DNA from: Taxillus chinensis
Taxonomy: Eukaryota > Streptophyta > Magnoliopsida > Santalales > Loranthaceae
Assembly: GCA_023512835.1 (NCBI GenBank)
Contig: CM042087.1
Location: 45,304,249-45,368,248 of the forward strand
Direction of reading: 5' to 3'
Length of the DNA stretch: 64,000 nucleotides
The notes beneath the pieces are model-generated. The model was not told where the DNA came from and searched no databases. It was given only the letters and a program-made list of their open reading frames with translations. The stretch's first letter is position 1. Every line of letters begins with the position of its first letter. Positions 37,301 to 49,289 of the stretch are shown here, piece after piece. Made by a program: the position numbers and the translations under genes.

Positions 37301-37450
37301 CATACAACACTGTGCCTCACACTTGCCCATCCCACCCTAATCCTCGGAGGCAGTCGGGCATGCATACAGGAGGGCCAGCAACATCAACACAAAAAAAGGA
37401 AAAAGGCGTTTAAGGACAGCCCGTGTCCGCATGCATATCGTTGGAAGCTG
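34346..37450. other. Intergenic DNA with a dispersed 35-bp repeat
   Basis: No gene recognised. A motif GGAACGGGATCCAAAA, followed by GATACTTTCAAATGTA, occurs twice in tandem (34493-34529, 34538-34573) and once inverted at 35948-35982, so the 1.5 kb between has inverted-repeat ends. An (AT)n run is near 35010. From about 37080 the sequence becomes GC-richer towards the phytocyanin gene and includes CATGCA-type motifs near 37210, 37360 and 37432. Confidence 0.5.
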
Positions 37451-37463
37451 GGATTTTCTTTTC

Positions 37464-37473
37464 TATACAAATA
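37464..37473 (+). promoter_or_regulatory. TATA-like box of the phytocyanin gene
   Basis: TATACAAATA lies 104-113 bp upstream of the start codon at 37577. This leaves a leader of about 75-80 bp, a normal plant spacing. CATGCATA about 30 bp upstream matches an RY-type element, but its use is not shown. Confidence 0.5.
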
Positions 37474-37576
37474 CAAGCCCCCATTATACTAGCGAACGGC
37501 ACCACCACCAGGCACCAACCCAATACTAATTAGAAACACCACCATCCAAGCCAAGCCGGGGCAGAGAGATAGAGCA

Positions 37577-39265
37577 ATGGCGTTCGGCAGATTAAGCTTC
37601 ATGGCTCTCGTTCTTCTCCTACCCGTCGTCACGGCGGCGCAGAGCTCCGATGGGGAGGAGGAGTCGGGGAAGTTATACATGGTCGGCGACGACGAAGGAT
37701 GGGGACTAAAATCTGATTACGCCAAATGGGCCTCCGATAAAAAATTCGCCATCGGTGATGTTCTTGGTAAGTGTCATATTCATAATTAATGCTGCCAACA
37801 AGGGTCACCATAATTAATTATGTTACAATATAATCAGCGCGCGGTAAAATTTAAATTTGATATTATATGTGATGCCGAATCTAATTTGTTTTTTCAAATA
37901 TATATCTAGTTGTTATATGTAACAATTATTATTGTAATATTTTAAAAAAAAAAACTCTTCAACTTTATTATAATATGAACCAGAGATTAGTCATCTAGTA
38001 TGTTATCAATGGTATTAGATGTAACTAATGAGACAAAAAATTGCTTGAAAGTGATAATATTAATCTCACATTTTCGTTAAAAAGGAGCCATCTTTTTTCT
38101 TTAAAGCATACAAAAAGATAAACTAAAATTATTCTTATAAGTTTGGCAAAAATTTAATTTTCCTATATGCCATTAGTTTGACCCGGCGCCATTTTGTTTT
38201 AGTTATATAGTTGCTTGAAGAGACAGGCTAAGGAACATAACATTATTAGTTTGACCCACCCGACCCGCCATCTTTAGCGCATACACGGTGCATGACTAGG
38301 ATAGGAATAACCGTTTCCAAATTGAGACAAAGTCACGTGGGCGACCGGCCCCGGGCCTCAAGTGCGTTCGCCAGTGGTTACAAGAATCGCGTCATGGCTG
38401 TCATTTGTCAATATATACTATATAGTACACATGCACTTCCTCAGTTCCTCTAAGCCCACTCAAAAAGCTTCTCGTGATGGAGATATAGAATTTACCTCTA
38501 ACCGGATAAAGTTTTTTCAAACCAAGTACGTGACAATTCAACATTGCTATTACGTACGACAGTTATCTTCTAAGTGTTCGATATATATCATATATATATA
38601 TATATCATATATATATATATATATCATATATATATATATATTGTCTTGCAGACTAGCTATCAAACAACAGTAATATATATCAACAACTCCTTGGAGGTAA
38701 TCAGTACTGTTGATATATTTGGCCTACATGCATGCACGCACATATATATGGTTCTCCACGCCGGCCGGCGGCCTGAATTTTGTGGGTTTTGTTCTTTTAA
38801 TATCTTTATCCTTTGTTTTTTATAGTGTTCAGCTTCGTCAAGGGACAGCATGACGTGGCCGAAGTGACAAAGGACGAATACGAGGGTTGCACAGCCGAAA
38901 AGCCCCTCATGCACAACACCGACGGTTCATTTGTGAACGTCCCACTTAAAACTGGTGGCGCTCACTATTTCATCTGCACAATCCCCGGACACTGCACTTC
39001 CGGACAGAAGCTCGCCGTAAGCGTCGGCGGTTCTTCCGGAACCGCCGCCATTCAAGCACCCACCGCTTCCACCCCAAAACAAGCGGCAACAGCAATTGCT
39101 CCTAGCGGTGCCCCCACCACTTCCGACTCGACTGCCGCCACCGCCCCAGCACCGGCTCCCGTGCATGCAAGCTTCGCGACGTCGCTCGTTGCTGCCGGAG
39201 GAGGCATGGCCACCCTCTGCTCCGCTGTGGGATTGGTTACGCTATATCATATCTTAGCCCATTGA
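37577..39265 (+). CDS. Phytocyanin, stellacyanin type, GPI-anchored-like
   Basis: Two exons (37577-37766 and 38826-39265) give 209 residues, split by a phase-1 intron after GDVL, where I recall phytocyanin introns falling. A signal peptide (residues 1-20, FMALVLLLPVVTAA) precedes a cupredoxin fold: LYMVGDDEGWG, YAKWASDKKFAIGDVLVF, then copper ligands H72, C114, H119 and Q124 (FICTIPGHCTSGQK). Gln at the axial position marks the stellacyanin type rather than the Met of plantacyanin and uclacyanin. C85 and C120 would form the family disulfide. Residues about 130-180 are Ala/Pro/Ser/Thr-rich, typical of an arabinogalactan-like region, and the last 28 residues are hydrophobic, as for a GPI signal. 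The protein should sit at the outer face of the plasma membrane; its redox partner is unknown in this family. The intron (37767-38825) holds AT repeats. Confidence 0.93.
38580..38641. repeat. AT microsatellite with periodic TATC interruptions
   Basis: Within the phytocyanin intron, runs of AT are broken by single C residues at regular spacing, giving about three units of 19-20 bp of the form CATATATATATATATATAT. This is a compound repeat, with no coding meaning. Confidence 0.8.
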
Positions 39266-40119
39266 CACCATTCATATGTTGATTCACGTGTTTTCATGCA
39301 CGCACGACAATTAATATAAACTTTATTTTACGTTAACTGTCCACACCTTGAAGTGCGCTGCAGACGCGGTCTAATAAAAGTAAAATACTGAAACAGTGAA
39401 ATTCAGGTGGGCTCCACAAATTCAAGGTCTTCGTACGTATCTAATTCATTTAGGATTTCAGTTAAAAAAAAAATCTCAACTAGAGTTAAGAAAGAATGGT
39501 AAAAATAGTAAAAGATACAATACCGATCTTATTGCTTGAATGATCACACCCCGAGATTTTGAAATACTAAACAAAACAACTTTATTTATCCAAGGAACGA
39601 AATGTTTCACACAAATAACTCAGGGAATTAATTACCGGAAGTAATTTCCAACGGTCATTAATGTAACACGCCTGCTTTAAACAATTCTGCAACGGATACG
39701 GCCGGAATAGAAGAGAAAGCCAACGTCTATACATAAATATATGAATAGTTAAAATTATATGGTAGAATACATCAAATCGTTTTGATAATTTTTTAAAAAT
39801 TACATATCAAAATAGTATAATTTTAATTTTAAAAATCTCAAAACGATGTAAATTTAATGAACTATATACCATAATCATAGAATAGAAAATCCTCATTTTA
39901 AAGACAACGGATTTTTAAAAAAAAATAGGGGAGGAAGTGAGCAACTGAACTGAACAAGAATTAAGAAGTTACAGGCTTTTATCTTTCGGTGCTACATATA
40001 GTAATTCTCGTAGTTATCTCCTCTGTCAGGCTCGCTTCTCTATTGCAAAAGTCCTAAGATTCAAACTTTAAAAACCTTCTAATTTAACATCCTTTGGTCT
40101 TTAAGTCCTCTCGTAATCC
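39266..40119. other. Phytocyanin 3' region and intergenic DNA
   Basis: The first 100-200 bases probably contain the 3' untranslated region. Around 39740-39870 an imperfect inverted arrangement (CAAATCGTTTTGATAA and, further on, CAAAACGATGTAAATTT) suggests a small hairpin element. No gene is supported. Confidence 0.45.
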
Positions 40120-40690
40120 TTCTGATGGGTGCGGGGCTTTAGTAGTTGGAGCAATGGGGAAATGTGTGAATACGTCGGAGGTTATGTTTTTAACAGAGTG
40201 GGTTGTGGGATCAGCCGAATCGGATAAGGTCTGGGTTAGGTCTGCTAAGAGAGTGGTGTGAAGGTGTCTACAATGGTAGAGGTTGGTGGTGCAATATTGG
40301 TGGATGAACCTGTGGCCTGTGGTTCGGACACTAGCACACTAGCGTGGTTGTGGATAGCAATCAGGTGTTCCTTACGTGCATTTGTTAGTGGTATGCCCAA
40401 CCATGTGATAATGTTTACAAAACACCACCAGGATGCTTTCATAATCAATATGTTGTATAATTATCGCCCATCATACAAATAAATGCGAACCATTTTTACC
40501 GGCTCAAGAGTGGCATCAACTTCCACCAAGGCCCTAGTATAAGAAATCCAATTGTCTGATAAAGGATATCACTCAATGCTTCATGTGACTAGAGCTCCAA
40601 TGGCAGTTGATGAATCATTGAATCTTAACCCACACGGGAGTGCAAGACAACCACTCATTTCCAAAGGGTATACTCATTTTAAAAAGTAAA
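40120..40690 (-). mobile_element. LINE ORF1 (gag-like) relic
   Basis: Read on the minus strand, broken frames give PVWVKI near 40635-40615, then ALVEVDATLEPVKMVRIYLY (about 40540-40480), then YESILVVFCKHYHMVGHTTN and KC (about 40440-40380). This order matches the DUF4283 plus zinc-knuckle part of plant LINE ORF1 proteins. The second Cys of the knuckle is a Tyr here, and several stops and frameshifts are present. It is a dead fragment; the downstream reverse transcriptase part is not adjacent. Confidence 0.65.
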
Positions 40691-43600
40691 AACCAGGAAA
40701 TAAATGATATGATATTATTCTCAAAAGGACAAAGTTTACCTTTAAACCTGTTGATAAAAATTCCTTCAACCCGTGTCATTAATGGACAGGACGTCTGCCA
40801 CATTCGCACATTCTTTTTCCTTCTTATTTTTTTTTCTCACCTACCACTCTCGCGCGCTGGGACTTTGCCAGGACATGTCAGACTTCTCTACTACGTTAAA
40901 CTATATTTCACTTGAAAATGATGGGATTTGACGGTGCAAGAGGAGCAACAGGCTCGCCTGAAATGGCAATAGGACAAGCTACAAGAGTCATCGTTCGCTA
41001 GGGTGAGTTTAAGCGGTCATTATTTTTTATAAACTTAATTTTATTTAACTGGTGAAAAAACAAATAAATCTCTATAATGTTTACCTCTTTTGCAAAAAGA
41101 CTGTTGGGTTTACAGTAGCAAGTTTCATGAATACAAACTTTCAATTTTGATAACAGATGAGAGCACCCAGTTCATATTAGTTATCACATATATTTTAAGG
41201 CAAACCACTATGATGTTTATCTCTACTTGTCACCAAAGAGATTAGACATAATTGATGATTTATTCTAGCAATATAACTTTTACTGTGATTTTGCCATGGC
41301 CTGCTCAAACATGGATGAACAGTAGTAAAATTTGTGTTCAAATTTACGGGTATCAATTGTATGTAGTAAATAATTTAGAAACCCTTTTGTTTTGAGCCAT
41401 ACCAGCCTTCCTCTTCTTGCAGCTCTATTTTCCAATGCCCCTCAAACTTAGTTTCTCTCAAAGCTGTCAACTCTCTGCCTCTACATGATCTCCTAACCCC
41501 AGCCTCCTAGTTTTCGATCCCATCCCAGATCGGCCTTCGCCGAACTCAACATGAGTTCACCGGATCACTGTTGCCAATTAGGCTCCTGAAAAAATTGAAC
41601 TCACCCCCAACGAACAACGACGGCTTTAGTAGTTGCTTCTGTTGCTATTTCAGGCGACATTTCCAAGTAAAACAGTTTAATGTAATATTTTGGCAAAGTC
41701 TCAAAGCGAGGGTGTGGTGGGGAAGAAAAGAAAAAAAGAAAGGAGAAAGAAAAAAGATTGTGCGTATGTAAAACGGACAGATATCTTGTCGTATCAATGA
41801 CACGGGTCGAAGGAGTTTGATGGTAAACTTTATTCTTCTCAAAATATAAGAAAATGTGGGTCTATTATCGTTAATAAATTGATATCGCATTTTTCATTAC
41901 TGCCCGAACAAGTTTGTGCCTATGGAAGCAAGTTCAAGTCCAACGGTAACGAAATCAATAACTATCTAGGAAGCTCAAGGCATCTTATTAGTAGCTGAGA
42001 ACCTAGGTAAATATTTTAGCACTTATCAATTACTACAATTTTAAAGAAAACAAATGCAACAAATTCATTAAGTAAGATTCTTATCACATAAATTTCGTTA
42101 AATGCATTAAGACATGTTTATTTTTTCGTTTTTTGTTTTTATTTTTAAAATGTGATAATTATTTTTAAGTACATAAAATAAAAAATAATAAAATATTATT
42201 TTTATTAGTTGAATTTTAAAAATAAAATAATGTTTTATTATTTTATTTAATAACTATCATATTTTAAAAATAAAAATAAAAACAAAAATAAAATATATAA
42301 CCTTAACGTCCACATTGAGCGGGATAAATTTCACATCTCTTTGGGGATTAGTCTTAGGACCTAAGGCGATAGGTAAAGAATGCTCATTGTTATTTTTAAC
42401 AAAAATGGCATATTGGGTAGTTAGATACACATTGGTTATTAAGATTTCCAGCTCAATTTTGATATTGACAATTCGAATAATAAAATCTATTACTATCACC
42501 CCAAAGTATTGCATTTCAATTTGTACCAATGTTTATATTAAATTTTTATTTAACTAAAGTTATAATTAATATTATTAAATAAAAATTTAATTTAAATCGT
42601 TAAATATAAATATTTATATTAAAAGTATTGTAATATTTTTGATTTTACAGGGGATATGCATCAGAAAATAAATGTATACCTGTCCATCAGAAAACAACAA
42701 ATCAAACTAAATATGGCAGTAGATAGTGTATGCGTGAGCATGACTCTCAACTATTACGTTTAAAAAATGGGGGGAAGAAGAGTCATGACTTTTTTTGGCC
42801 CGGTGCAAGTTTACACATCAATTCCGATGAAAATGACAGAAAATACCTTTCCTTCTAACCTCGTAAGTGAGCACTTCGAAGTGGATACTGCGCCAAATCT
42901 AACGACAAATTAAGGTCTTTACCCATTTATCATCCAATTCCCGGTAACTACTTGAGTATGGCAGGCTCCAACAATCAGGAAATAAATTTTCAATATGACC
43001 TGGTAAAAAATTTTAAAAGCCTGCTGCAAGCATACTGATACCAGCTTTATTTAGAGCAGTCGAGTTACTTTAATTTTAATTTTAATTTTAATTTTAATTT
43101 TTTTTGATATTTTTTTAAAATTTTTAAATTTAAATTATTTTTTATTTTTTATACAAATATATATTACTTAAATCAATCTCTATATTATTATAATAATATT
43201 TTTATTACTTTTTAAATTAATAATAAATTTTTAAAATTTAATATGAAATAAAAATAAAAATAATAAGAGGCAGGAGAATTTTTTATATATATTTTAATAA
43301 TTATAAGAAATAAACAGTACTTTTAAATATATTAGAAAATAATATACAAACGCTATAAAAAAATAAATATAAAACTTCTACTCTCATAATAAACAAAATA
43401 AAACAAACTCTTAATTCTACACCTATAGTGCATTTAGTGCGTATGATAAAAGGGAATAATAAATGTTCAGATTGTTTAACTGTACTTAATTATGATAGGA
43501 AATAAAAATATATTGTCATAAAAAATCTAAAATTATACTATTGTATTATCTCATGCTTATACTTATCAAACAATATTATAATATTAATTACTCATTATTA

Positions 43601-44450
43601 ATTTTCATTATCTTTATCACCCTCAGATATACTTACTATTATATCATATTCATCCCCCGAAAAGCATGATTAGTGTAACTAAAACCTAATCTGTTCTAAA
43701 ATTGACCTATGTGGCCGCTGTCACCCAGGGGCTTATAGTGAACCAAACTCTCTCACACCACCTTCTAACAAAAAAAAAAATAGGTAATCCACAAAACCCA
43801 CAAAATTAATAGGTAATCCACAATTTTTATTTACTTTTTATTTTATTAAAATCCACAAAACCCTCCTTCCATCGGGAACAGTCCCAAATTAAAACTCCTC
43901 ACTTCGTGCTCTAGATCCTCTCTCTACTTCAAATAAGAAACACTTAAGCCACTGTTGATAGCTACTTGCCGGGTTAAATTTTCAAAGCCAGTATTGTTGT
44001 GTGTTCACAGCAAATACTCTGCGCGGACAAGTGCCGCCTCGAATGTTTACACAGCATGTGCTTTTTAAGAACCAAACCTGGATTTGTTTAAATGAACTTT
44101 TTATCCTTGCGATGAGGCAACGTGTAAATATTTATCAGTACAGACATTGGAAATTAGCACTATGTAGAAACAGTCACAAAAAATAATTAGAAGAGAGGAA
44201 TTTCCTATGCATCTTGGACTCCAAAGAATATACACTAAGCTGGAAATAGTTGTTACAAACCTGGCCATTTGAATTGACCAGTAAAATAGTTAGATGGGAA
44301 CTACGCGCCAGCAAAATTGCCCATCCTCCATCATGGGACAGAAGGTTGCCGCACTCTTTGTATTAATTGCTTCCATTACCTCTACCCTCAAAATTTTACT
44401 CTCGAACATTGCTTAAAGGGATCATTAGATTCCCTAGGAAAATAAGAAGA
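40691..44450. other. Intergenic DNA, mostly AT-rich
   Basis: No gene recognised. A moderately GC-rich patch at about 41395-41660 has an open plus-strand frame with no known domain. A hairpin MITE lies at 42112-42300. At about 43069-43102 there is an AATTTT hexamer repeat of about five units. The 80-120 bases just before 44450 may be 3' untranslated region of the minus-strand KIX gene. Confidence 0.45.
42112..42300. mobile_element. Decayed hairpin MITE
   Basis: The left arm (GTTTTTATTTTTAAAATGTG, then ATAATTATT) pairs with the right arm, which read inward gives GTTTTTATTTTTATTTTTAA and then AATATGATAGTTATT. The arm sequence resembles the MITE at 22646-22861 (GTTTTCGTTTTNAAAAT), suggesting one family. 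No target duplication was identified. Confidence 0.55.
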
Positions 44451-44530
44451 CTAATTTTCTTGTGCATTCAAGTCAATGAGATTTCTCAGAAGCCTTTGAT
44501 CCTGCAAACGGCTTGAACCAAAGCCCTCAC

Positions 44531-46230
44531 TCAGTATGGAAAACTGAATGATTTTCCATGCTCATGTGTGTGTGTGTTTGGCAACAACCCTAAACGCAAA
44601 GACAAATCACAGTCACCCGTAGTAGACTCCTCTTGGATATCCCTTAGATCTGCTTGAGCAATTCTATCTGACGAATTCTCATCACTTGCAGGCGAGAACA
44701 AGTTTTGCAAGACACCCTTTTCAGAAGGCAGTGAAATTGATGTACTGACTGGCACACCAAGTAACACATGACTTGAGCTAGAGATTTCTGGGAGTTGAAC
44801 AGAAGGCTGCAGCCGACTTTCACTTTGATACTGAGTACCATAATACAGGGGGTACACCAAACCAAAGTTCATGGAGCTGCTAGTTTTTATTGCTGTGGAC
44901 TGCATACCTTCAGGGGGAAGGCTCTTGTGCTTTGATACAAAATTACAAGCCGTGGTAGGGATAAAATTCTGGGTTAGATGTCTATTAGATTCTGAAATAT
45001 GCTGAGGAGATTGCTCAGCAATAGTGACACGAGTTGTAGGAGGGATGGAGTGGGGTTCCTGAACTCCTGAAGTGAGGTACCTCCGCAAATTATGCCTTTC
45101 GCTACGCGATGCTCTTATTGGAATGCAACCAAGATTAAGGGCAGCTGAAGAACATGAAAGGGCACCAAAAAAAAAAGGAAAAAAAAACATATACTAATTA
45201 AAAACCACAAGCATATCCACCTCAAAGAACCACACTAGAAAATGACTTAAGTTAGGATATGGTACAAAAGAAACAGGATTGTGGAAAGATTTTAACAACC
45301 CCAAAACCCTTCCCTTGATTCGCCAAGGACATCTAGCTGCAACTAAAAATCAAATTTCATTCAATATAACAACGTTTTATAGTACCAGCTTAAGATACGA
45401 TGAAGTGATGCATATAAATTTATTCCATTTTTTTAAAATTCATGAAATGTGGGAGGGATTTTGTAGAGATATTGTGAACCAATAACCAACTAAAACTGGG
45501 TTTCGGTAGTTGAGTTGAGGGGAAGGCCGGGAGGGACAGGGAGTTTGTATTGTATCAATAAAGATGAAATAAGGGCACAGTGAACAGCCCTACCCCTCTT
45601 ATATCTTCTTCATTTCTACTCTATCCACCTCAATTTGAGCTTATAGACCATAATATTGCATGGCTTGTTAAAAATGGAGCAATAAAGAAAGTTACCTTCA
45701 ACACACGGAGGCAGAAGGTCGCCTGTTTCAATGCCCTCCTCCCTCCGAATGATAGTGTTTATAGCCTCATTCAAGCGATCCCACAGCGTCTCGAGATTCA
45801 AGTAATCTTCCTAATAAGCACGCGAAAACCAAAATAATAGGAAGGAAAAAAAAAAAAGAAAAAAGATGGGCAGTGACGGAGAAGAGGAAAAAAAAACCTC
45901 GGCATTGGCCTTGGAGTACATGATCTCCTCGGCTCTGAGGACGACAATGGGAAGCTTCTCTTGCCACTCCTTGTTCTTCTTAGTGGCGGGGTTGTGGGAC
46001 TCGTTGACGACCCTGATCGAATAGATGGCGGGCAGTTTATTCACAGATTCATGGGGGGAAAGGGAAAGCCGCGAGGCGGTCGAAACATGGAAAGAGGACA
46101 GATTTAGAAGAAGGGGGGAGCAGGGGAACCTGAAAATCTGCTGGATGATGGAGCCGCGCATGGGTTGGTGCCTCTCACTGTGCCAAGCTCTTCTGACGCA
46201 CTCGTACGGTCTGGGCCCTGGCCTGGGCAT
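44531..46230 (-). CDS. KIX-domain protein with C-terminal LxLxL motif
   Basis: Four exons on the minus strand (46130-46230, 45898-46012, 45696-45810, 44531-45144) encode 314 residues. The first 110 residues (MPRPGPRPYECVRRAWHSER, then PMRGSIIQQIFRVVNE, KKNKEWQEKLPIVVLRAEEI and ETLWDRLNEAINTIIRRE) match a plant family usually labelled KIX-like or histone-acetyltransferase-like; KIX domains bind activation domains of transcription factors. The rest is Ser-rich and low in order. DLSLRLGLL at residues 290-298 is an LxLxL (EAR-type) motif of the kind that recruits TOPLESS-class repressors, so a co-repressor role is possible but inferred. Remembered homologues continue beyond this motif, whereas here the frame stops 25 residues after its start, just after a (CA)n microsatellite inside the coding sequence. 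The gene is convergent with the phytocyanin and divergent from WDR11. Confidence 0.88.
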
Positions 46231-46280
46231 CTTCGTGAGCGGAGGGCACCAACCTCCAAAGCCTGCTCGGATTCGAAGAG

Positions 46281-46520
46281 GAGAGAGAGAGAGAGAGAGA
46301 GAGCGTGTGTTTGTGTGTGTGTGAAAAATGAGTGTGGAAGAGAGGTAAAAGAGTGTGATCTACATCTACAATCCAACATCTACATGGGGGGGTCGGAATT
46401 GGGTAAATTGGAAACTGGTGTCTCTCCGGCTCTTCTGCTCTCCACTGTCAATCCAAGCTTCTGGGTTGCAATTGTGACTTTTGGGGGGGAGAGGGCGAGT
46501 GCGTGTGTGAGTGAGAGAGG

Positions 46521-46552
<32 letters not shown>

Positions 46553-46566
46553 AAGAGGGAGAGAGA
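46281..46566. repeat. GA/GT-rich repeats upstream of the KIX gene
   Basis: A (GA)11 run at 46281-46303 is followed by a GT-rich stretch to about 46322. A second impure (GA)/(CAGAGA) array is at about 46507-46566. They lie 50-340 bp upstream of the KIX start codon, in its probable leader or promoter, where they read as CT-rich tracts. The Arg-Glu and Ser-Leu frames across them are artefacts. Confidence 0.75.
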
Positions 46567-48582
46567 TTCATTGGGGCGAGGACGAGGAGGATGGGGTGGC
46601 ATTCCCTCTTTCAGCCTTCTCCCCCATTTCGGAATTGGACCCAATTATTATTATTATTCAGGGAATTCGTATAAATTAATATTGCCCTTTTTATGTTACG
46701 TGCGCCGCGCTCATTAAAATTAATTTATTTCTTTGTCGATGTGATATCGTACGCGATTTACACCCATCACATTTTATTTTATTTTATTTTTTGATAAAGC
46801 CATGTTTCACACTCGGACATCCAACACGCTGAATTCGTCGTACTAAAAGTTCCAACAATTTCGGTACCAGATACATGTCCGTAACTTTTTTTTTTTTGTA
46901 ATTGATGTCAGTTTAAAAAAAAAAACAACAACAACAACCACCTACGTATGAACAGTAGAGCGTCGTAGGGTCGTCTAAACGTTTCTTTTTTTTCTTCTCT
47001 GGACATTACTTATGATTTTGAAGTTTTCATAACCTAATATATATATATATATATATATATACTTACAATATTACAAATTAAATTTTAAAAACCAAATTTA
47101 AAAATTAGTCTTGAAAAGGTGAACCAAATTAGTAGTTGAGAAAAATTAGTTTTTATTATGTTGGAGGTTTAGACCGAAAATGATCTTTTACATGCTATAT
47201 CTCTTATTATTATTGACTATGATATCAATTAAAAAGCCATCATACTGCAATTGCTTTCTCAATTACTAAAGCATGTAAAGAAGTTATTTGATTAAAAATA
47301 TCATTCCATGAAGTGTGTGGAAACCGGTAGGTCAATTCCTTATTTAGTGACAAACAAAATGTTATATTTCTTACGAAGATTCATATGTATTACGAGAGAA
47401 TGAAACATATTGATGTTTTGTTATCAGTTTGTGCATGATATTATTGTTCACAGTAATATTGTTGTGAGTAAAATTAGCACCATTTATAATCATGCGGGCA
47501 TGATAACTAAGTTACTTTCATTAGCCAAATTTAAGCTTTTTTTAAAATTTATTTGATGTTCATTATTGATTATTGCCCTTTGAGATTTTGTGGCAAAGGT
47601 AAAGAATATGTTTTTCCATATGGGGAATGTATTTTTGCATTGAGAAAATTTCTGTCGATATGGAGATTCTTAAATGCCGAATTTAATTTCACTTTATTTA
47701 GTGTATTATTTCAAAGAGGATAAAAAAGTAAAACTTTCATTGGAGTAACATGTATTGCACTATTTTAAGTGTTTGTTTTATGAGCATTCACTAGGATTAA
47801 TATAATTTCTAAGTATTCATTCTTATACTTTGATGAATTATAGTAAAGCTATTTTATCTGCCACATACTTTTTTCTTTTATGGTTTTTCACGTAAAATTT
47901 GTGTGTTTATCTCTCATTTCCTATTTTGTGCGGTTTATTTTTGCTTAAGTTGTGATATTATCATTAATATCAATTATAACATTTTAGAATTGTTTTTCAA
48001 AATTCTAAATTTTGAATGTTTAATCCCAGTTCTAACACTCGCTATTAAGAATTAAATTTTAAAAAAATCAAAATTTAATTTTTAATCCAATTAAGCTTTA
48101 CTTTTAATTTCAATAAAAAATCACTTCAATTTGGTTTTTATTTTTTCTCTAAATCAAATTCAATTAAACAAAAAAATGATTTCATTTGTGCATAAGAGTA
48201 AATTATAGTAATGCTACCTGAACTCCATCACTTGTTTTAGAAGTGATATTCACTTTTACCATTTGTAAGAAATAAAAACTTTTTTCTTTGAATGATTATA
48301 GAGTCGACATATTTTCTCTCCATATGTTTTTATAACAAAAAACCTTCATTTTCAAATATTTTTATTTGTGAATTGTATTTATTTATTTATTCTTGTAGAT
48401 TTTAATTTAGACAAATAAAATGTTTATCCCCCACCATATCTATTGGACCCCACCTATCTCATTGGAACATATGAAATAGATTGAATTGTTTTTTTAGCGG
48501 ATTGAATTCATTGGTAGTGAGGATTTTTATATCAGTTGTCAACCAAACCAACTTGCACACTTTTCTCGTTTGTGATCATCCT
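46567..48582. other. AT-rich intergenic DNA
   Basis: No gene or complete transposon recognised. An (AT)12 run is at 47037-47061. The segment 47100-48200 contains only short frames. Confidence 0.5.
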
Positions 48583-48682
48583 TAGGGATGACAATTGGGC
48601 GGGTTATATCAGATATCTACCTCACCCTACCTTTAATGGGATAGGTTTGGGATTAGCATAATCAGGTTTAGTGTGGGCTTGG
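48583..48682 (+). mobile_element. Truncated hAT-type MITE end
   Basis: TAGGGATGACAATTGGGC, followed by GGGT, matches the terminus of the element at 59692 (TAGGGATGGCAA) at 11 of 12 positions, with the same G-rich start. No inverse copy or target duplication was found downstream, so only one end remains. Confidence 0.45.
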
Positions 48683-48686
48683 GACG

Positions 48687-48786
48687 GTCGACATGGTGGT
48701 CGACGTGGAGGCTAGTCGACACAGTCAACGTGGTGGCCAACACGGAGGTCGACGTGTAGTCGACATGCGTTTTGGGCCGCGTCGAC
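48687..48786. repeat. GTCGAC-rich short repeat cluster
   Basis: Six perfect copies of the palindrome GTCGAC and two near copies (GTCAAC, GCCAAC) occur in 100 bp, spaced 9-16 bp apart and linked by GTGGAGG/GTGGTG-like spacers. It is a degenerate 12-bp tandem array. An antisense frame across it repeats HVD and TST. Confidence 0.7.
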
Positions 48787-48870
48787 CAAGTGCAGCATGT
48801 CTTTTTGTGTCTTCTTTTTGTTTTATTTTGTATTTTCGGGAAAAATAACCCTAGCCACAACCATTGCGAT

Positions 48871-48989
<119 letters not shown>

Positions 48990-49289
48990 GGTGCGGAAGG
49001 TCCTTAAATCAAGAACGCACAGTGCAAACCTTTCAATTTGTTTTTCCGGTAGAGGTAGGTGGTTCTATTATCTTGAGTCTATTTCAATGGTTGTGCAATA
49101 TTGTAATATTGGAATTTTATCACGGGTTTGGGGAAACTATATCATGAAATGTGATATTGAGATGTATATATATTGATATGTGTGTGTGTGTTATGTTGTA
49201 ATGTGTATATATATATATATATGAAATGAAGATGTTATGGAAATCCATATTGAGATATATTATATTTTGGGGTGAATGTGTGAGAATTG

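Noticed and set aside
37123..37492. Overlapping frames upstream of the phytocyanin gene
   Set aside because: They lie in the promoter region, overlap each other on both strands and have no recognisable domain.
38574..38825. An Ile/Tyr-rich frame in the phytocyanin intron
   Set aside because: It is a translation of the AT microsatellite.
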